A stretch of DNA of 64,000 nt from Petrimonas sp. (GCA_012839475.1 DUNG01000023.1:124001-188000), one strand, 5' to 3'; counted from the stretch's first letter, positions 1 to 8,692 are shown. Notes: generated from the sequence alone by a model not told the origin. Translations and numbers: made by a program.

Positions 1-1010
1 AGATCGGGTGTCTTTACCTGGATCATGTGGCCTGCCCGGTTGTCCGTGAAGTCGATGATATCCTGAAGCGTGTTGCACCACTCGTCTGCCACGATTTCGG
101 CTTCTACCCCTTTCGCTTCCATTTGCGCCCGCAGTTCGCTCAGCGCTTTTATCTGCTCCGCCTTGTCGCCCATGTCCACCGGCCCCTCTATCCGCAGCTT
201 GAAGGGGCGTGCCATCTCGGTCAGTTCGCCCAAGTAATCGGCGATCGCCTCGCTGTCGTCGTTAAACACCGTGCTCAGCGTTCCGTACACGTCGATATGG
301 ATCACCGGGTTATACCCTTCGTTAGGCTTCAATTTGAGAATCCGTTCGCGAAGCCACCCCACGTACTCCTTCAACTTCTCGCCATTTTGGCCCGTTTTCG
401 TCTCCACGTTGTTAAAGAGGCCATGCGGCAGCACGTCGGCTCCCTTCATGATCATCTTGTCGGCGTTCAGGTAGCGGTCGTCACCCGACTGCGTGAAGAT
501 GGGGATAAGCGTTTTCGAAAGGTCGGTCCCATACTCCTCGGCAATTACTTCGGCCATCAGTCGCCCTTGGCTCTTGGCCACCGCGTCGAGGCAGGCTTGG
601 GTCACGCCGTACCGGATGGCCGTGTGGTACGGCTTCCCGGTCGATGGGCGAACCTTTTTATCCACCCGATCGGCCATCTCCCGGAAGGTGGTGATCTTTT
701 GCCCCACGTAGAGCGGTGCGATCTCCTCCCGGATGATCGGTATAAAGGTATCGGCCAGGAAGAGCGGGTCGCGTCCACCGGCGCCAGAGTATTGCACCGC
801 CGCGCAGTCGCCATGCGCTATCGCCCCATTCTCTAGGACGAAGAGTACCGAGATGGCTTCACCCGCCTGACGAACCGCCGTGAAACCGGGCGTCTGGGAT
901 TCACCCACGTAGAAAGCACCATCGCTTTTAGCCCCACCCTTGATCGCCTTCTGATCATCAAAGAAAAACCCTGTTTTTCCCGGGGCGCAAATCACATCAA
1001 CTATTTTCAT
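1..1010 (-). CDS. mal: Methylaspartate ammonia-lyase (EC 4.3.1.2), partial, C-terminus beyond left edge
   Basis: Deaminates (2S,3S)-3-methylaspartate to mesaconate and ammonia, the step after glutamate mutase in the methylaspartate route of glutamate fermentation. Translating the minus strand from the ATG at 1010 gives about 336 residues beginning MKIVDVICAPGKTGFFFDDQ, which I recognise as the clostridial enzyme's N-terminus (enolase superfamily). Mg-ligand segments HIDVYGT, RIEGPVD and VADEWCN are present, and the catalytic-lysine segment QVKTPD sits against the edge. By comparison with the roughly 413-residue family, about 75 to 80 residues lie outside the window. It follows mutE on the same strand after a 275-nt gap containing a hairpin and a special leader, so it may be transcribed or regulated separately from mutSLE. 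Confidence 0.95.
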   Translation of the reverse strand, partial: MKIVDVICAPGKTGFFFDDQKAIKGGAKSDGAFYVGESQTPGFTAVRQAGEAISVLFVLENGAIAHGDCAAVQYSGAGGRDPLFLADTFIPIIREEIAPLYVGQKITTFREMADRVDKKVRPSTGKPYHTAIRYGVTQACLDAVAKSQGRLMAEVIAEEYGTDLSKTLIPIFTQSGDDRYLNADKMIMKGADVLPHGLFNNVETKTGQNGEKLKEYVGWLRERILKLKPNEGYNPVIHIDVYGTLSTVFNDDSEAIADYLGELTEMARPFKLRIEGPVDMGDKAEQIKALSELRAQMEAKGVEAEIVADEWCNTLQDIIDFTDNRAGHMIQVKTPD

Positions 1011-1026
1011 ACGATTTTTTATCTTT

Positions 1027-1110
1027 ATATTTCAGTGTATGGAACTATTTCGTTAAGTCAAATGAGCATTGGACAAGTTTACTTGGACAATGCCATGACG
1101 AGAAATAGAC
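1027..1110 (-). repeat. Leader repeat copy 1, upstream of methylaspartate ammonia-lyase
   Basis: Read on the minus strand, this stretch matches 53431-53514 read on the plus strand at about 75 of 84 positions by eye. It contains an imperfect 28-nt palindrome at 1066-1093 (plus strand: GCATTG, 2 nt, CAAGT, 2 nt, ACTTG, 2 nt, CAATGC; 11 of 14 positions per half are symmetric). The palindrome ends 55 nt before the ATG, against 56 nt in the other copy. On the minus strand it lies between an ATTG and a CTCATTTG, which could be a weak -33/-7 pair 21 nt apart, so it could be an operator. No transposase or open frame is shared by the two copies. Confidence 0.8.
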
Positions 1111-1137
1111 TAACTTTAGTGAACCTTTGATGTTTAA

Positions 1138-1171
1138 AATAATCATTCCTTAAGGGCATTTAATGATTATT
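1138..1171. other. Inverted repeat in the mutE-mal gap
   Basis: AATAATCATT (1138-1147) and AATGATTATT (1162-1171) are perfect 10-nt inverted repeats around a 14-nt loop. It is AT-rich and could be a hairpin in a read-through transcript or a protein-binding site. No matching structure is present at the second leader copy. Confidence 0.4.
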
Positions 1172-1234
1172 GTAAACATGTCGGTTTCATATTCTTCGTT
1201 TTATTTACTTTTCTCAGCGTTTGTTTTTCTTGCA

Positions 1235-1266
1235 CTTTTGCTTTCAGGCTCGACTGAAAGCAAAAG
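1235..1266 (-). terminator. Hairpin just after mutE (terminator or processing site)
   Basis: A perfect 13-nt inverted repeat (1235-1247 and 1254-1266, arms CTTTTGCTTTCAG / CTGAAAGCAAAAG) with a 6-nt loop begins about 20 nt after the mutE stop. No uninterrupted U-tract follows on the minus strand, so it may be a partial terminator or an RNA-stabilising stem that sets mutE apart from the ammonia-lyase gene. Confidence 0.55.
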
Positions 1267-1285
1267 AACAGCTGCTTTTTGTGCA

Positions 1286-2737
1286 TTATCTTGGCCGTCC
1301 CACGAGGAATCCCTTCCCGATGGCGTAAACATCATCGATGACCATTTGGAAGTTGACCGGTCGTTTCTCCGCTTTGCCCCGCTCTTCGAGCTTGGCACGG
1401 TGAAAATCCTTTAGCTCTTTCGTGAAGGGGAGGTTCCCCATCTCCAGCAGGCGGATCGCACCCATGTTGTCCCTTGCCGGCAGGACCTTCCCGGCGTTGT
1501 ATTTGCTCGGTGCGAATGGGATATCGAGTACCCCCGCCTCGAAGGCGGCGACGGTTCCCACCGCGTAGTCCCCTTTTCCGAGCTCTTCGACCCGATCCAA
1601 GATACACTTGGTCTCCTCCTCGATGATCGCGCTCTCCGTCAGCACGGCGGGGATACCCCTAAGGTCCTGGTCTCTGAGCATCGATATCACCTGCTTGGTG
1701 GCCCTTAGCCCGGCCGCGTTGGCCTCTTTCGTGGGTACGCCCATCGCCTCGTGTGGGGTCTTCACGATTACCTTGGTCGCTTTGGCCAGTGCCGCCGTGG
1801 CGGCCCCCCACGAGATTACCCCGAACGCCTTCGCTTCGTCTTGCGGGAAGCCGCCCATCCACTGGTGGAAGACGGTAGTGATCCGCACATCGTGGAACCC
1901 ATGTTTGTCGAGGTACTCTTGGCAGACACTCTTTAGTGCGCGGATCGCCGCTACGTCTTGGATCAGGTTGCCACACTGCCCATATCCCACCGTGATATCC
2001 TTCACCCCTTGGGTAGCCGCGAGCAACGCTTCGATAACCGCCACCGAGTTGGAGATGGAGGCCGGTATCAGGGTGCCGGTCAGCGGGCCGAATGGCTCCC
2101 GGTTAATTGATACCCCGGCCTCTTCGTACAGTCCCACTAGTCGGTCGGTATATTGCCAGTGCGAGATGGTCTTCTCCAGCGAGTGATCTTTGGAGTAGGG
2201 GATATTGTAGGAGATGCCCCCACCCTCGTACGAGGTGAAGCCCCCGGCGATGCTGATTTCGGTAAGTAGCCGTGCATCGGGTGTGCCATGGCGCACCTGC
2301 ACCGGTTTTTTCAAGGCCGAGGTGACATCCCGGCACACCTGCACGCCGTAGTTCACGATGGGGAACCCGTTCAGCATGGAGCGTCCCGTCTCCTTGCTCT
2401 TATCGATGCCCGTTTGCGCTTCGGTATACCGGTTCAGCCGGGTGTAGCTATCGACCGTGGTGGGCAGCAGGTCGGCCTCCCCCTCCTTTTCAAGGTAGCG
2501 CAACAATTGAATGTGCTCGCTGGTGATGGCCACCCCGGCACGCGGTTGTATCAGCGTGACCTTTTCTTCCACCCCCCTGGCCAGCACGTGGCCGAACCGT
2601 TTCGAGGCGGGGATTTTTTTCTGGTACTCCACCGCTTCATCAAGGTCGACCCCCTTGCCGGTGGGCCACTGTTTCAGGACCTCCTCCCGTTCCGCGAAAA
2701 ACGCGTCATCCGTGAGCTTTTGGTTTTTTATCTGCAT
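1286..2737 (-). CDS. mutE: Glutamate mutase epsilon (catalytic) subunit
   Basis: Large subunit (483 aa) of adenosylcobalamin-dependent glutamate mutase (methylaspartate mutase), which with MutS converts L-glutamate to (2S,3S)-3-methylaspartate. Length and whole-protein character match the clostridial GlmE/MutE family, a TIM barrel that binds substrate and receives the cobalamin of MutS. Segments typical of the family include [23 protein letters not shown] and the C-terminal [11 protein letters not shown]. Third gene in the order mutS, mutL, mutE; the gap after mutL is 52 nt. A strong hairpin follows the stop. Cytoplasmic. Confidence 0.96.
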   Translation of the reverse strand: MQIKNQKLTDDAFFAEREEVLKQWPTGKGVDLDEAVEYQKKIPASKRFGHVLARGVEEKVTLIQPRAGVAITSEHIQLLRYLEKEGEADLLPTTVDSYTRLNRYTEAQTGIDKSKETGRSMLNGFPIVNYGVQVCRDVTSALKKPVQVRHGTPDARLLTEISIAGGFTSYEGGGISYNIPYSKDHSLEKTISHWQYTDRLVGLYEEAGVSINREPFGPLTGTLIPASISNSVAVIEALLAATQGVKDITVGYGQCGNLIQDVAAIRALKSVCQEYLDKHGFHDVRITTVFHQWMGGFPQDEAKAFGVISWGAATAALAKATKVIVKTPHEAMGVPTKEANAAGLRATKQVISMLRDQDLRGIPAVLTESAIIEEETKCILDRVEELGKGDYAVGTVAAFEAGVLDIPFAPSKYNAGKVLPARDNMGAIRLLEMGNLPFTKELKDFHRAKLEERGKAEKRPVNFQMVIDDVYAIGKGFLVGRPR

Positions 2738-2789
2738 GTTCGGGTTTTTTTAAGCTAAAAACGTTTGTTACATCAAGGTGTATATTGTT

Positions 2790-4172
2790 TCATAGCGAAA
2801 CGATCTCTCTTTTCAGTAATTTCAATGCCAGCTCCTTGTTTTCCTGGCTCAACAGTCCCATCGAGGCGAAGATGTATCGCTTGTCCACCAGATAGCCGGG
2901 TCGCTTGGGCTTTGCATGGGGAGTTCCTTCCCCTTCACTTTTAACACCTTCCAGGATGTGGGCAGGATGGGGACTATTGGCAATTACACCGCCAATGCCT
3001 ATCACGTGGGTAACCTTCGAGAGGTCTTTTCCGGTCAAGGCGAACACCTGTCCAAACGGCGTGTAGACCGACTCCCACGATCCACAGTGGCGCACCGTGG
3101 CGATACGGGCGGCACCGCGTGCAAGGGCCTCTTCGATCGCTTGCTCTCTACTTCCCTCCACGGCGAGCAGGTGGGGTGTCCGGCGGCACGCGTCTATCCA
3201 CGCTTGGACTTCTTCGACCGGGAAATCTATCTCCATGGCAACTTCCTCGATATCGGCTATCTCTGCCAGTGAACGCAGGCTGTAGCGCATCCCCAGATCG
3301 CCCTCCACGCTCCGCTTGGCGTACGGCTCAGGGAGCCCTTTCACCAGAACATTGGAGAGGGTAGGGTGTCCGTGCGACATGGAATATACGTCCGTGGTTG
3401 CTCCACCAATATCGATGGCCATCAGATCGCCTATCCCTTCGGTATTCCCTGTGCCTTTGCTCAGCAGCTCGCACCCGTTCATCACGGCCAGTGGGGTGGG
3501 GATGATCTCGTTCGCCGCTAATGCTTGTGCACGGCTTAGCCCTTTGGCCTGCACGATGCGCTCGATAAACAGTTTTTTGATCTCCTCCCTGGCTGGCTCG
3601 ATGTTCAGTTGGTTGAATTGGGGCATCACGTTCTCGGTGATCACGAAGTTCTTGCTGGAGGCGGATAGGATGGCGGTCACCTCGTCGGCGGCACTTTTGT
3701 TCCCGGCGACGATGATGGAGAAGTCGCCCTTGGTATCAGCCAGTTTTCGGGCGTTGGAAACGATGACCTCCCGGTTGCCCCCGTCGGTACCCCCGCATAA
3801 CAACACCAGGTCTGGTGCGATGGCCTCTATCGCTTCTCGTTCCGTCTCGGATATCTCGAACGAAAAGGTACGGATGACCTTCGCACCTGCACTTGACGCG
3901 GCCGTGCGGGCTGCCTTCGCGGTCAGTTCCGGGACAAGTCCCAGGGCAACCATCCTTAGGCCGCCCGCCGCGCTGCTGCAGCAGAGGAGCTTGTCGTAGG
4001 CGAAGGTGCCGATGGCTGCCTCTAACCGCTTTATCGCTTCGTGGAAGCCATCCATCACGTTGGTGGTGATGGTCGTGAAAGCAGTTGCCGTACCCACGAT
4101 CTCTTCGCGGTGCGCATCAATCGCGGTCAGCTTGGTGTAGGTAGAGCCAAAATCGGCCGTCAGGTATTTCAT
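2790..4172 (-). CDS. mutL: Glutamate mutase reactivase/chaperone MutL
   Basis: 460-aa ASKHA-fold ATPase of the MutL/GlmL family, encoded between the two glutamate mutase subunits in fermenters. It is thought to maintain or reactivate the B12 enzyme by exchanging damaged cobalamin at the expense of ATP. Visible nucleotide-binding signatures are the N-terminal phosphate-1 loop ADFGSTYTKLTAID, a second loop MAIDIGGATTDVYS around residues 250-265, and GIGGVIANS near residue 400. It lies 27 nt after mutS. The name is shared with the unrelated DNA mismatch-repair MutL. Confidence 0.93.
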   Translation of the reverse strand: MKYLTADFGSTYTKLTAIDAHREEIVGTATAFTTITTNVMDGFHEAIKRLEAAIGTFAYDKLLCCSSAAGGLRMVALGLVPELTAKAARTAASSAGAKVIRTFSFEISETEREAIEAIAPDLVLLCGGTDGGNREVIVSNARKLADTKGDFSIIVAGNKSAADEVTAILSASSKNFVITENVMPQFNQLNIEPAREEIKKLFIERIVQAKGLSRAQALAANEIIPTPLAVMNGCELLSKGTGNTEGIGDLMAIDIGGATTDVYSMSHGHPTLSNVLVKGLPEPYAKRSVEGDLGMRYSLRSLAEIADIEEVAMEIDFPVEEVQAWIDACRRTPHLLAVEGSREQAIEEALARGAARIATVRHCGSWESVYTPFGQVFALTGKDLSKVTHVIGIGGVIANSPHPAHILEGVKSEGEGTPHAKPKRPGYLVDKRYIFASMGLLSQENKELALKLLKREIVSL

Positions 4173-4199
4173 CGAACAAGCTTAAATCATGGCGTTGAC

Positions 4200-4619
4200 C
4201 TATTTCTTTCGGGCGGCTATCGCCTCTTCAAGGTAGTCAAAGACCCCCTCGATGGGAGTCCCGGGAGCGGATACGTGATCGAACCCCATATCGAGAAAGC
4301 GGGCTTCGACCTCCTCGAAGTTTTGTTTCCCCACTACCAGGTTACCACCCACTAACAGGATGATATCACCCAGTCCCGCCTCGTTGCACTTGTCGCGCAA
4401 TCCCTGGCAGTCGATCTCACCATGCCCGTAGAGTGATGACACCAAGATAGCATCGGCATCGGTCTCGATGGCCGCCTGGATGTACTCCTCTTGCGATACC
4501 ATCACACCCAGGTTGATGACGTTGTAACCGGCTTCCCGTAAAGCGAAATCGATGATCTTATTTCCCACGGCATGTACATCGGCACCAATCACCCCAATTA
4601 CTACTGTTCCCTTGCTCAT
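4200..4619 (-). CDS. mutS: Glutamate mutase sigma (B12-binding) subunit
   Basis: 139-aa cobalamin-binding subunit. The DxHxxG motif is present near the N-terminus ([11 protein letters not shown]); its histidine is the lower axial cobalt ligand in this family. [11 protein letters not shown] and LVGGNLVVG match the remaining B12-binding loops. First gene of the mutS-mutL-mutE run. The predicted leader is only about 15 to 20 nt, so there is no room for a cobalamin riboswitch upstream. Not related to the mismatch-repair MutS. Confidence 0.96.
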   Translation of the reverse strand: MSKGTVVIGVIGADVHAVGNKIIDFALREAGYNVINLGVMVSQEEYIQAAIETDADAILVSSLYGHGEIDCQGLRDKCNEAGLGDIILLVGGNLVVGKQNFEEVEARFLDMGFDHVSAPGTPIEGVFDYLEEAIAARKK

Positions 4620-4641
4620 TAGTATTATCTTTAATCGGTGT

Positions 4642-4673
4642 CAAAGTTAACCACTTTCCCATCATTCCCCAAA
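4642..4673 (-). promoter_or_regulatory. Promoter of the mutS-mutL-mutE operon
   Basis: On the minus strand, TTTG (plus 4670-4673) is followed after 20 nt by TAACTTTG (plus 4642-4649), an exact match to the Bacteroidota -33/-7 pattern. Transcription would start near 4635, a few nt before the mutS ATG at 4619. Confidence 0.8.
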
Positions 4674-4731
4674 ATATTGGCGGGCATTCCAGCTTTTTTT
4701 CCCCAAGGCATCGTTTTATGGAAAAAAATCG

Positions 4732-4739
4732 TATCTTTG
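4732..4739 (+). promoter_or_regulatory. -7 box of the tRNA-Leu promoter
   Basis: TATCTTTG matches TAnnTTTG. The -33 box is not obvious (a T-run lies at 4714-4717). It is the only clear promoter element upstream of the tRNA, and the transcript would start near 4746. Confidence 0.6.
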
Positions 4740-4828
4740 CGGTCGGTTTGACAATATCGGTTCTGCCAATTGATCAAAGTGGCGCCGTTTATATACTGGT
4801 TAACCCGTCAATTTGAAGTATGGTTTTC

Positions 4829-4910
4829 GCGGCCGTGGCGTAATTGGTAGCCGCGCTAGACTTAGGATCTAGTGCCGAGAGGCGTGGGGGTTCGAGTCCC
4901 TTCGGCCGCA
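4829..4910 (+). tRNA. tRNA-Leu (anticodon TAG)
   Basis: An 82-nt cloverleaf with acceptor arms GCGGCCG and CGGCCGC plus discriminator A. The anticodon stem CTAGA/TCTAG encloses the loop CTTAGGA, so the anticodon is TAG. A long variable arm (GTGCCGAGAGGCGT) marks it as a class II tRNA, fitting leucine, and the T-loop is TTCGAGT. CCA is not encoded. Confidence 0.97.
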
Positions 4911-4934
4911 CGTTTAACCATTGGTGTGTTGCTT

Positions 4935-4970
4935 AAATCCCTGAAAGAGAAACTCTTCCAGGGATTTTGT
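4935..4970 (+). terminator. Terminator of tRNA-Leu
   Basis: AAATCCCTG and AAGAG on the left pair with CTCTT and CAGGGATTT on the right (one internal mismatch, AAA loop, 4935-4967), followed by a T-rich run. It starts 25 nt after the tRNA. Confidence 0.85.
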
Positions 4971-5034
4971 GTTTTATCAGTATCTTTAACCTCAAGGGAT
5001 AGGACATGAGTGAAGAATGTTCGGTCGAAACAGA

Positions 5035-5066
5035 TTTTAACCCCCAGATTAATTTTTGTACCTTTG
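5035..5066 (+). promoter_or_regulatory. Promoter of the cold-shock-domain gene, with long leader
   Basis: TTTT at 5035-5038, 20 nt, then TACCTTTG at 5059-5066. A start near 5073 gives a 5' leader of about 138 nt before the ATG at 5211. Long structured leaders are common on cold-inducible genes, but I identified no specific RNA element. Confidence 0.65.
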
Positions 5067-5210
5067 TATTATAGCGTTCTGGGACTGAAGGAAATTCCTT
5101 GCGAAAACGTTATGCTTCTGCCTTGCCACGTTTAGCGGATGCTTGACGTGTAACGGTAAGGTATATCAGTCGATTAACCGGGAGACAGATACAATCATAA
5201 AACAATACAG

Positions 5211-5651
5211 ATGGCAAAATCCAGATATAGTAAACGAGCAATAGCAAAGAAAAAAGCACAGAAAAGAAAAGAGAAAAGAAAGCGCCGGGAAGAGCGTAGG
5301 GCAGAGGGCCCAAGTACCTTTAAGGAGATGATCGCGTACGTTGACGAGTTTGGGCAGATTACTGATACCCCACCCGAACCCCAGGTCGAAGAGGTGGACC
5401 TGGAGAGCATCGAGATATCAACCCCAAAGATGGAGGTTCAAGAGGAGGATGAATTCAAGGGCCACGTCAAGTTTTTTAACCAGAGTCGGGGTTACGGCTT
5501 TATCGGTGACCTTTTGGGGAGGCAGGAGTATTTTTTTCATATAAGCAATGCCCCTGAAGATATAGCTGAAGGCGATCTGGTTGCTTTCGAACTAGAACGA
5601 GGCGACAAGGGGATCAACGCTGTCAACGTGACCATTTTAAGTAAGGCGTAA
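5211..5651 (+). CDS. Cold-shock-domain protein with basic N-terminal tail
   Basis: 146 aa. Residues 1-32 are almost all Lys/Arg/Glu/Ala (a KKKAQKRKEKRKRREERR-type stretch). Residues 33-80 form an acidic linker. Residues 82-146 are a cold-shock (OB-fold) domain with KFFNQSRGYGFI (RNP1) and EYFFHIS (RNP2). Probably a cytoplasmic RNA-binding protein. The tail would add nonspecific RNA or ribosome binding (inference). Single-gene unit with a long leader; it converges on the membrane-protein gene at 5660, leaving only 8 nt between the stops. Confidence 0.88.
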   Translation: MAKSRYSKRAIAKKKAQKRKEKRKRREERRAEGPSTFKEMIAYVDEFGQITDTPPEPQVEEVDLESIEISTPKMEVQEEDEFKGHVKFFNQSRGYGFIGDLLGRQEYFFHISNAPEDIAEGDLVAFELERGDKGINAVNVTILSKA

Positions 5652-5659
5652 CCCTGAAT

Positions 5660-6211
5660 TTACTTAGCTAGTAAAATGTAGGCTATGGGAATAAGTAGGC
5701 CAATAATCAGGAACCACTTGCCTCGTCCCGCGATACCACGTTTGCCCCTAACCATGAAGAGCCCTGAAATCGCGAAGAAAATTAGGCCTATGGCAAACAG
5801 GTCGGCCATTATTGACCAGCCCCCTACCCGGTTGTAGTGAAGTTGATTGATCCAGAAGGCCAAGGGCTTTCGCTTGTTTGTCTCGTATCCTGCTATGCCG
5901 GTAGCGGGATCATATTCTCCAATCCCACCGTCAATTAGTAAGCGGTATTTACTGCCTTGCTGCCCGACGCTGTTTAGTGATGGGAGGTCGGCCTCAAGTT
6001 GCCAAGCATCGCGGAATTCACGTTCAGAGAGCCCTTTCGCCAACGTGATTTCGTGCTGCTCAACCTTGTACGAGGGATCTCTTTTATCGATTCGATTAAG
6101 CAAGAAACCTGAAACCCCATACACGAGACATAGCCCCACCATCACGAAACCCAAGTCACGATGGAGGATACGGATCCATTTCCTTGTTTTTGGGCCAATT
6201 GACCACTTCAT
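5660..6211 (-). CDS. PepSY-associated transmembrane protein
   Basis: 183 aa. N-terminal RKWIRILHRDLGFVMVGLCL segment with a membrane helix (about 20-42), a soluble loop (about 45-130) including LIDGGIGEYDPATG, then helices near 133-155 and 163-182. This is the pattern of the PepSY-associated TM family often found beside iron or cytochrome functions; the actual function is unknown. It follows the lipoprotein gene by 39 nt and is probably co-transcribed with it. Confidence 0.7.
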   Translation of the reverse strand: MKWSIGPKTRKWIRILHRDLGFVMVGLCLVYGVSGFLLNRIDKRDPSYKVEQHEITLAKGLSEREFRDAWQLEADLPSLNSVGQQGSKYRLLIDGGIGEYDPATGIAGYETNKRKPLAFWINQLHYNRVGGWSIMADLFAIGLIFFAISGLFMVRGKRGIAGRGKWFLIIGLLIPIAYILLAK

Positions 6212-6250
6212 GGAGTCGTTTAGTTTAGTATTAACTTTCGTTTTTAAAAA

Positions 6251-6805
6251 TCAATCCCCCGCTTTGCGGTAGCTTAGTCCTTCGACGTAGTAAATGGCGT
6301 AGTAGTCTTTCCCGCGCTCCTGCATCCATTCTTTCATCTCGTTGATGTTGGCCAGTTCCGCCTGGCAAGCTTCAGCAGCACCTTCCTCTTCATCATCTTC
6401 CATCCGCTTGTTCACGTCTTTCTCCATGTCATCGATCTCGGTGCGCGTTAATCGACGCTCCCGAAGGACACCGTCGACCACAACTTCGGTTCCAGTTAAC
6501 TCTTTATTGAAAGAACCGAGCTCTTCCATCGCCTCTACCCTGATGGTGTACTTCTGGTCAACACCGGTGAGGAAGCAGCGTTTGCCCGCGTGAGAACAGA
6601 CGTGCGTGACAAATCCTTTCACCGTGATGGGTTGGTCGAGAAACGACTCGGCTACAGCGTACAGCGTGTCAGCACTGTAGACGATGGCCACCTCTGTAGT
6701 TTCCAATCCCGTGCCGCGTGCTTCGCCCCCCTGTTTTTGCCCGCCGCTCGTGCACGATGTCAAGACGAAGGCAACCAAGGCAGTGATTAACAATAGATTT
6801 TTCAT
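6251..6805 (-). CDS. Lipoprotein with an OB-fold-like domain
   Basis: 184 aa. The N-terminus MKNLLLITALVAFVLTSC is a lipoprotein signal with the lipid-attachment Cys in LTSC at residue 18. The middle (about 45-120, including VKGFVTHVCSHAGKRCFL) resembles small OB-fold lipoproteins of Bacteroidota with a Cys/His pair that could bind a metal. The C-terminal third is charged and helical. Function not recognised. Transcribed ahead of the PepSY-type membrane protein, suggesting an envelope metal or redox role (weak inference). Confidence 0.65.
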   Translation of the reverse strand: MKNLLLITALVAFVLTSCTSGGQKQGGEARGTGLETTEVAIVYSADTLYAVAESFLDQPITVKGFVTHVCSHAGKRCFLTGVDQKYTIRVEAMEELGSFNKELTGTEVVVDGVLRERRLTRTEIDDMEKDVNKRMEDDEEEGAAEACQAELANINEMKEWMQERGKDYYAIYYVEGLSYRKAGD

Positions 6806-6930
6806 TCGATTATTATTTTAGTGAGTTCACACGCGAAGGTACGCTTTGTTTTTGATTTTTCTCCTTTTATTGGTCAATGAATCGAGGGATATTTAGGTAT
6901 TATCCGTTTCACGATGACGCTTTTTCTTTG

Positions 6931-6938
6931 TATTTTTG
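6931..6938 (+). promoter_or_regulatory. -7 box upstream of fumarase
   Basis: TATTTTTG matches TAnnTTTG and lies 40 nt before the ATG at 6978. No good -33 box is seen. Confidence 0.5.
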
Positions 6939-6977
6939 TCGTTCCATGTTGGATAGTATCAAGTCAAAAAAATAGTT

Positions 6978-8636
6978 ATGGCAATAAAACCATTTATCTA
7001 CCAAGAGCCATTTCCCATGGCTTCCGATCAAACACCCTACTACCTGCTCACGAAGGAGCATGTGTCCGTGGCGAACTTTGAAGGTAAGGAGATACTGAAA
7101 GTATCGAGTGAGGGACTGACCCTGCTGGCGCAGGCCGCGTTTCGTGACGTGCAGTTCCTGTTGCGCCCTGAACACCAGGAACAGGTAGCCCAAATACTTA
7201 CCGATCCTGAGGCGAGCGATAACGATAAATTCGTGGCACTCACCTTTTTGCGTAATGCCGAGGTGTCGGCGAAGGGAATCCTCCCCTATTGCCAAGACAC
7301 CGGCACAGCGATTATCATGGGGAAGAAAGGGCAGCGGGTATGGACCGATGGGAACGATGAGGAGGCGCTCTCAAGAGGGGTCTACAACACGTACGTCAAC
7401 GAGAACCTGCGCTACTCCCAAAATGCGCCGCTCAACATGTACGACGAGGTGAACACGGCCACAAACCTGCCCGCGCAGATTGATCTCTACGCGACGGAGG
7501 GGGATGAGTACCATTTCCTCTGTATCGCCAAGGGGGGTGGCTCGGCCAATAAAACGTATCTCTACCAGGAGACCAAGGCGCTGCTCGCTCCCGGTAAGCT
7601 GGAGGCGTTTCTCATCGATAAGATGATGTCGCTCGGCACCGCGGCCTGCCCGCCCTACCACCTGGCGTTCGTGATTGGCGGCACCTCGGCCGAGGCAAAC
7701 CTCAAGATGGTGAAGTTGGCTTCTGCCAAGTATTATGACAACCTGCCAACGGAGGGGAACGAGTTGGGACGAGCCTTCCGGGATATCGAGTTGGAGGAGC
7801 GACTGAAAAAGGCATCCGAAGCGTTGGGGCTGGGTGCACAATTTGGGGGGAAGTACTTCACCCATGACGTTCGGGTAATCCGCTTGCCACGCCATGGCGC
7901 TTCATGTCCCGTGGGTATGGGTGTATCCTGTTCGGCCGACCGCAATATCAAGGCGAAGATCAATCGCGATGGGATCTGGATCGAGAAGTTAGAGGATAAC
8001 CCCACCCGGTTTATCCCCGAGGAGCTTCGTCGACCAGGCGAAGGGGGCGGCGTGAAAATCGACCTGAATCGGCCGATGAAAGACATCCTGGCGGAGCTTT
8101 CCAAATACCCGGTTTCCACCCGCCTCTCCCTGAACGGGACGATTATCGTGGGCAGGGATATCGCACACGCCAAACTAAAGGAACGGATTGATCGCGGCGA
8201 GGGCCTTCCACAATATATTAAGGATCACCCCATATACTATGCGGGGCCGGCTAAGACACCCAAGGGATACGCCTCCGGGTCGATGGGGCCCACCACGGCA
8301 GGGCGGATGGACTCCTACGTGGAGCTGTTTCAATCACACGGGGGGAGTCTGATCATGTTAGCCAAAGGGAACCGTGGCCAGGAGGTCACTGACGCCTGTA
8401 AAAAGTATGGTGGTTTCTACCTGGGCAGCATCGGCGGCCCGGCGGCTATTCTGGCGCAGGAGAACATCAAGAGCCTCGAATGCGTGGAGTACCCCGAGTT
8501 GGGTATGGAGGCGATATGGAAGATCGAAGTGGAGGATTTTCCAGCATTTATCTTGGTGGATGACAAGGGAAACGATTTTTTTACCCTGACGGCGAGGAAT
8601 GATTTAAAAGCGTGTGAGAATTCAGAGAACGTGTAA
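6978..8636 (+). CDS. fumA: Class I (iron-sulfur) fumarate hydratase
   Basis: 552 aa, full length for FumA/FumB-type fumarase. The three [4Fe-4S] ligands fall at the same numbers as in the E. coli enzyme: C105 (PYCQDTGT), C224 (TAACPPYH) and C318 (VGMGVSC). The C-terminal beta domain with [25 protein letters not shown]-like residues at about 412-436 is intact. It interconverts fumarate and malate in the cytoplasm. Some class I fumarases also hydrate mesaconate, and since this gene is close to the methylaspartate genes it could supply that step (inference). Single transcription unit, or read through into the glycosidase 56 nt downstream. Confidence 0.95.
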   Translation: MAIKPFIYQEPFPMASDQTPYYLLTKEHVSVANFEGKEILKVSSEGLTLLAQAAFRDVQFLLRPEHQEQVAQILTDPEASDNDKFVALTFLRNAEVSAKGILPYCQDTGTAIIMGKKGQRVWTDGNDEEALSRGVYNTYVNENLRYSQNAPLNMYDEVNTATNLPAQIDLYATEGDEYHFLCIAKGGGSANKTYLYQETKALLAPGKLEAFLIDKMMSLGTAACPPYHLAFVIGGTSAEANLKMVKLASAKYYDNLPTEGNELGRAFRDIELEERLKKASEALGLGAQFGGKYFTHDVRVIRLPRHGASCPVGMGVSCSADRNIKAKINRDGIWIEKLEDNPTRFIPEELRRPGEGGGVKIDLNRPMKDILAELSKYPVSTRLSLNGTIIVGRDIAHAKLKERIDRGEGLPQYIKDHPIYYAGPAKTPKGYASGSMGPTTAGRMDSYVELFQSHGGSLIMLAKGNRGQEVTDACKKYGGFYLGSIGGPAAILAQENIKSLECVEYPELGMEAIWKIEVEDFPAFILVDDKGNDFFTLTARNDLKACENSENV

Positions 8637-8692
8637 CGAGCACGCCCTAAACTATAAACTAGAGGTAATAACGAGTAATAAAAATAGTATTC

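Noticed and set aside
27-836. Long plus-strand open frame at the left end
   Set aside because: It is antisense to the clearly recognisable methylaspartate ammonia-lyase; its translation is His/Arg-rich with no family resemblance.
1027-1110. Leader repeat as an insertion-sequence remnant
   Set aside because: No transposase frame, no terminal repeats or target duplications were seen, and both copies keep the same distance to a start codon. It is not fully excluded, so it is kept as the refuting alternative.
1163-1414. Plus-strand frame with a hydrophobic N-terminus, looking like a small secreted protein
   Set aside because: It overlaps the end of mutE antisense and the post-mutE hairpin; the second half is the reverse of mutE codons.
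4620-4700. Possible cobalamin riboswitch ahead of the B12-dependent mutase
   Set aside because: A strong promoter at 4642-4673 leaves a leader of under 20 nt and no B12-box sequence was seen.
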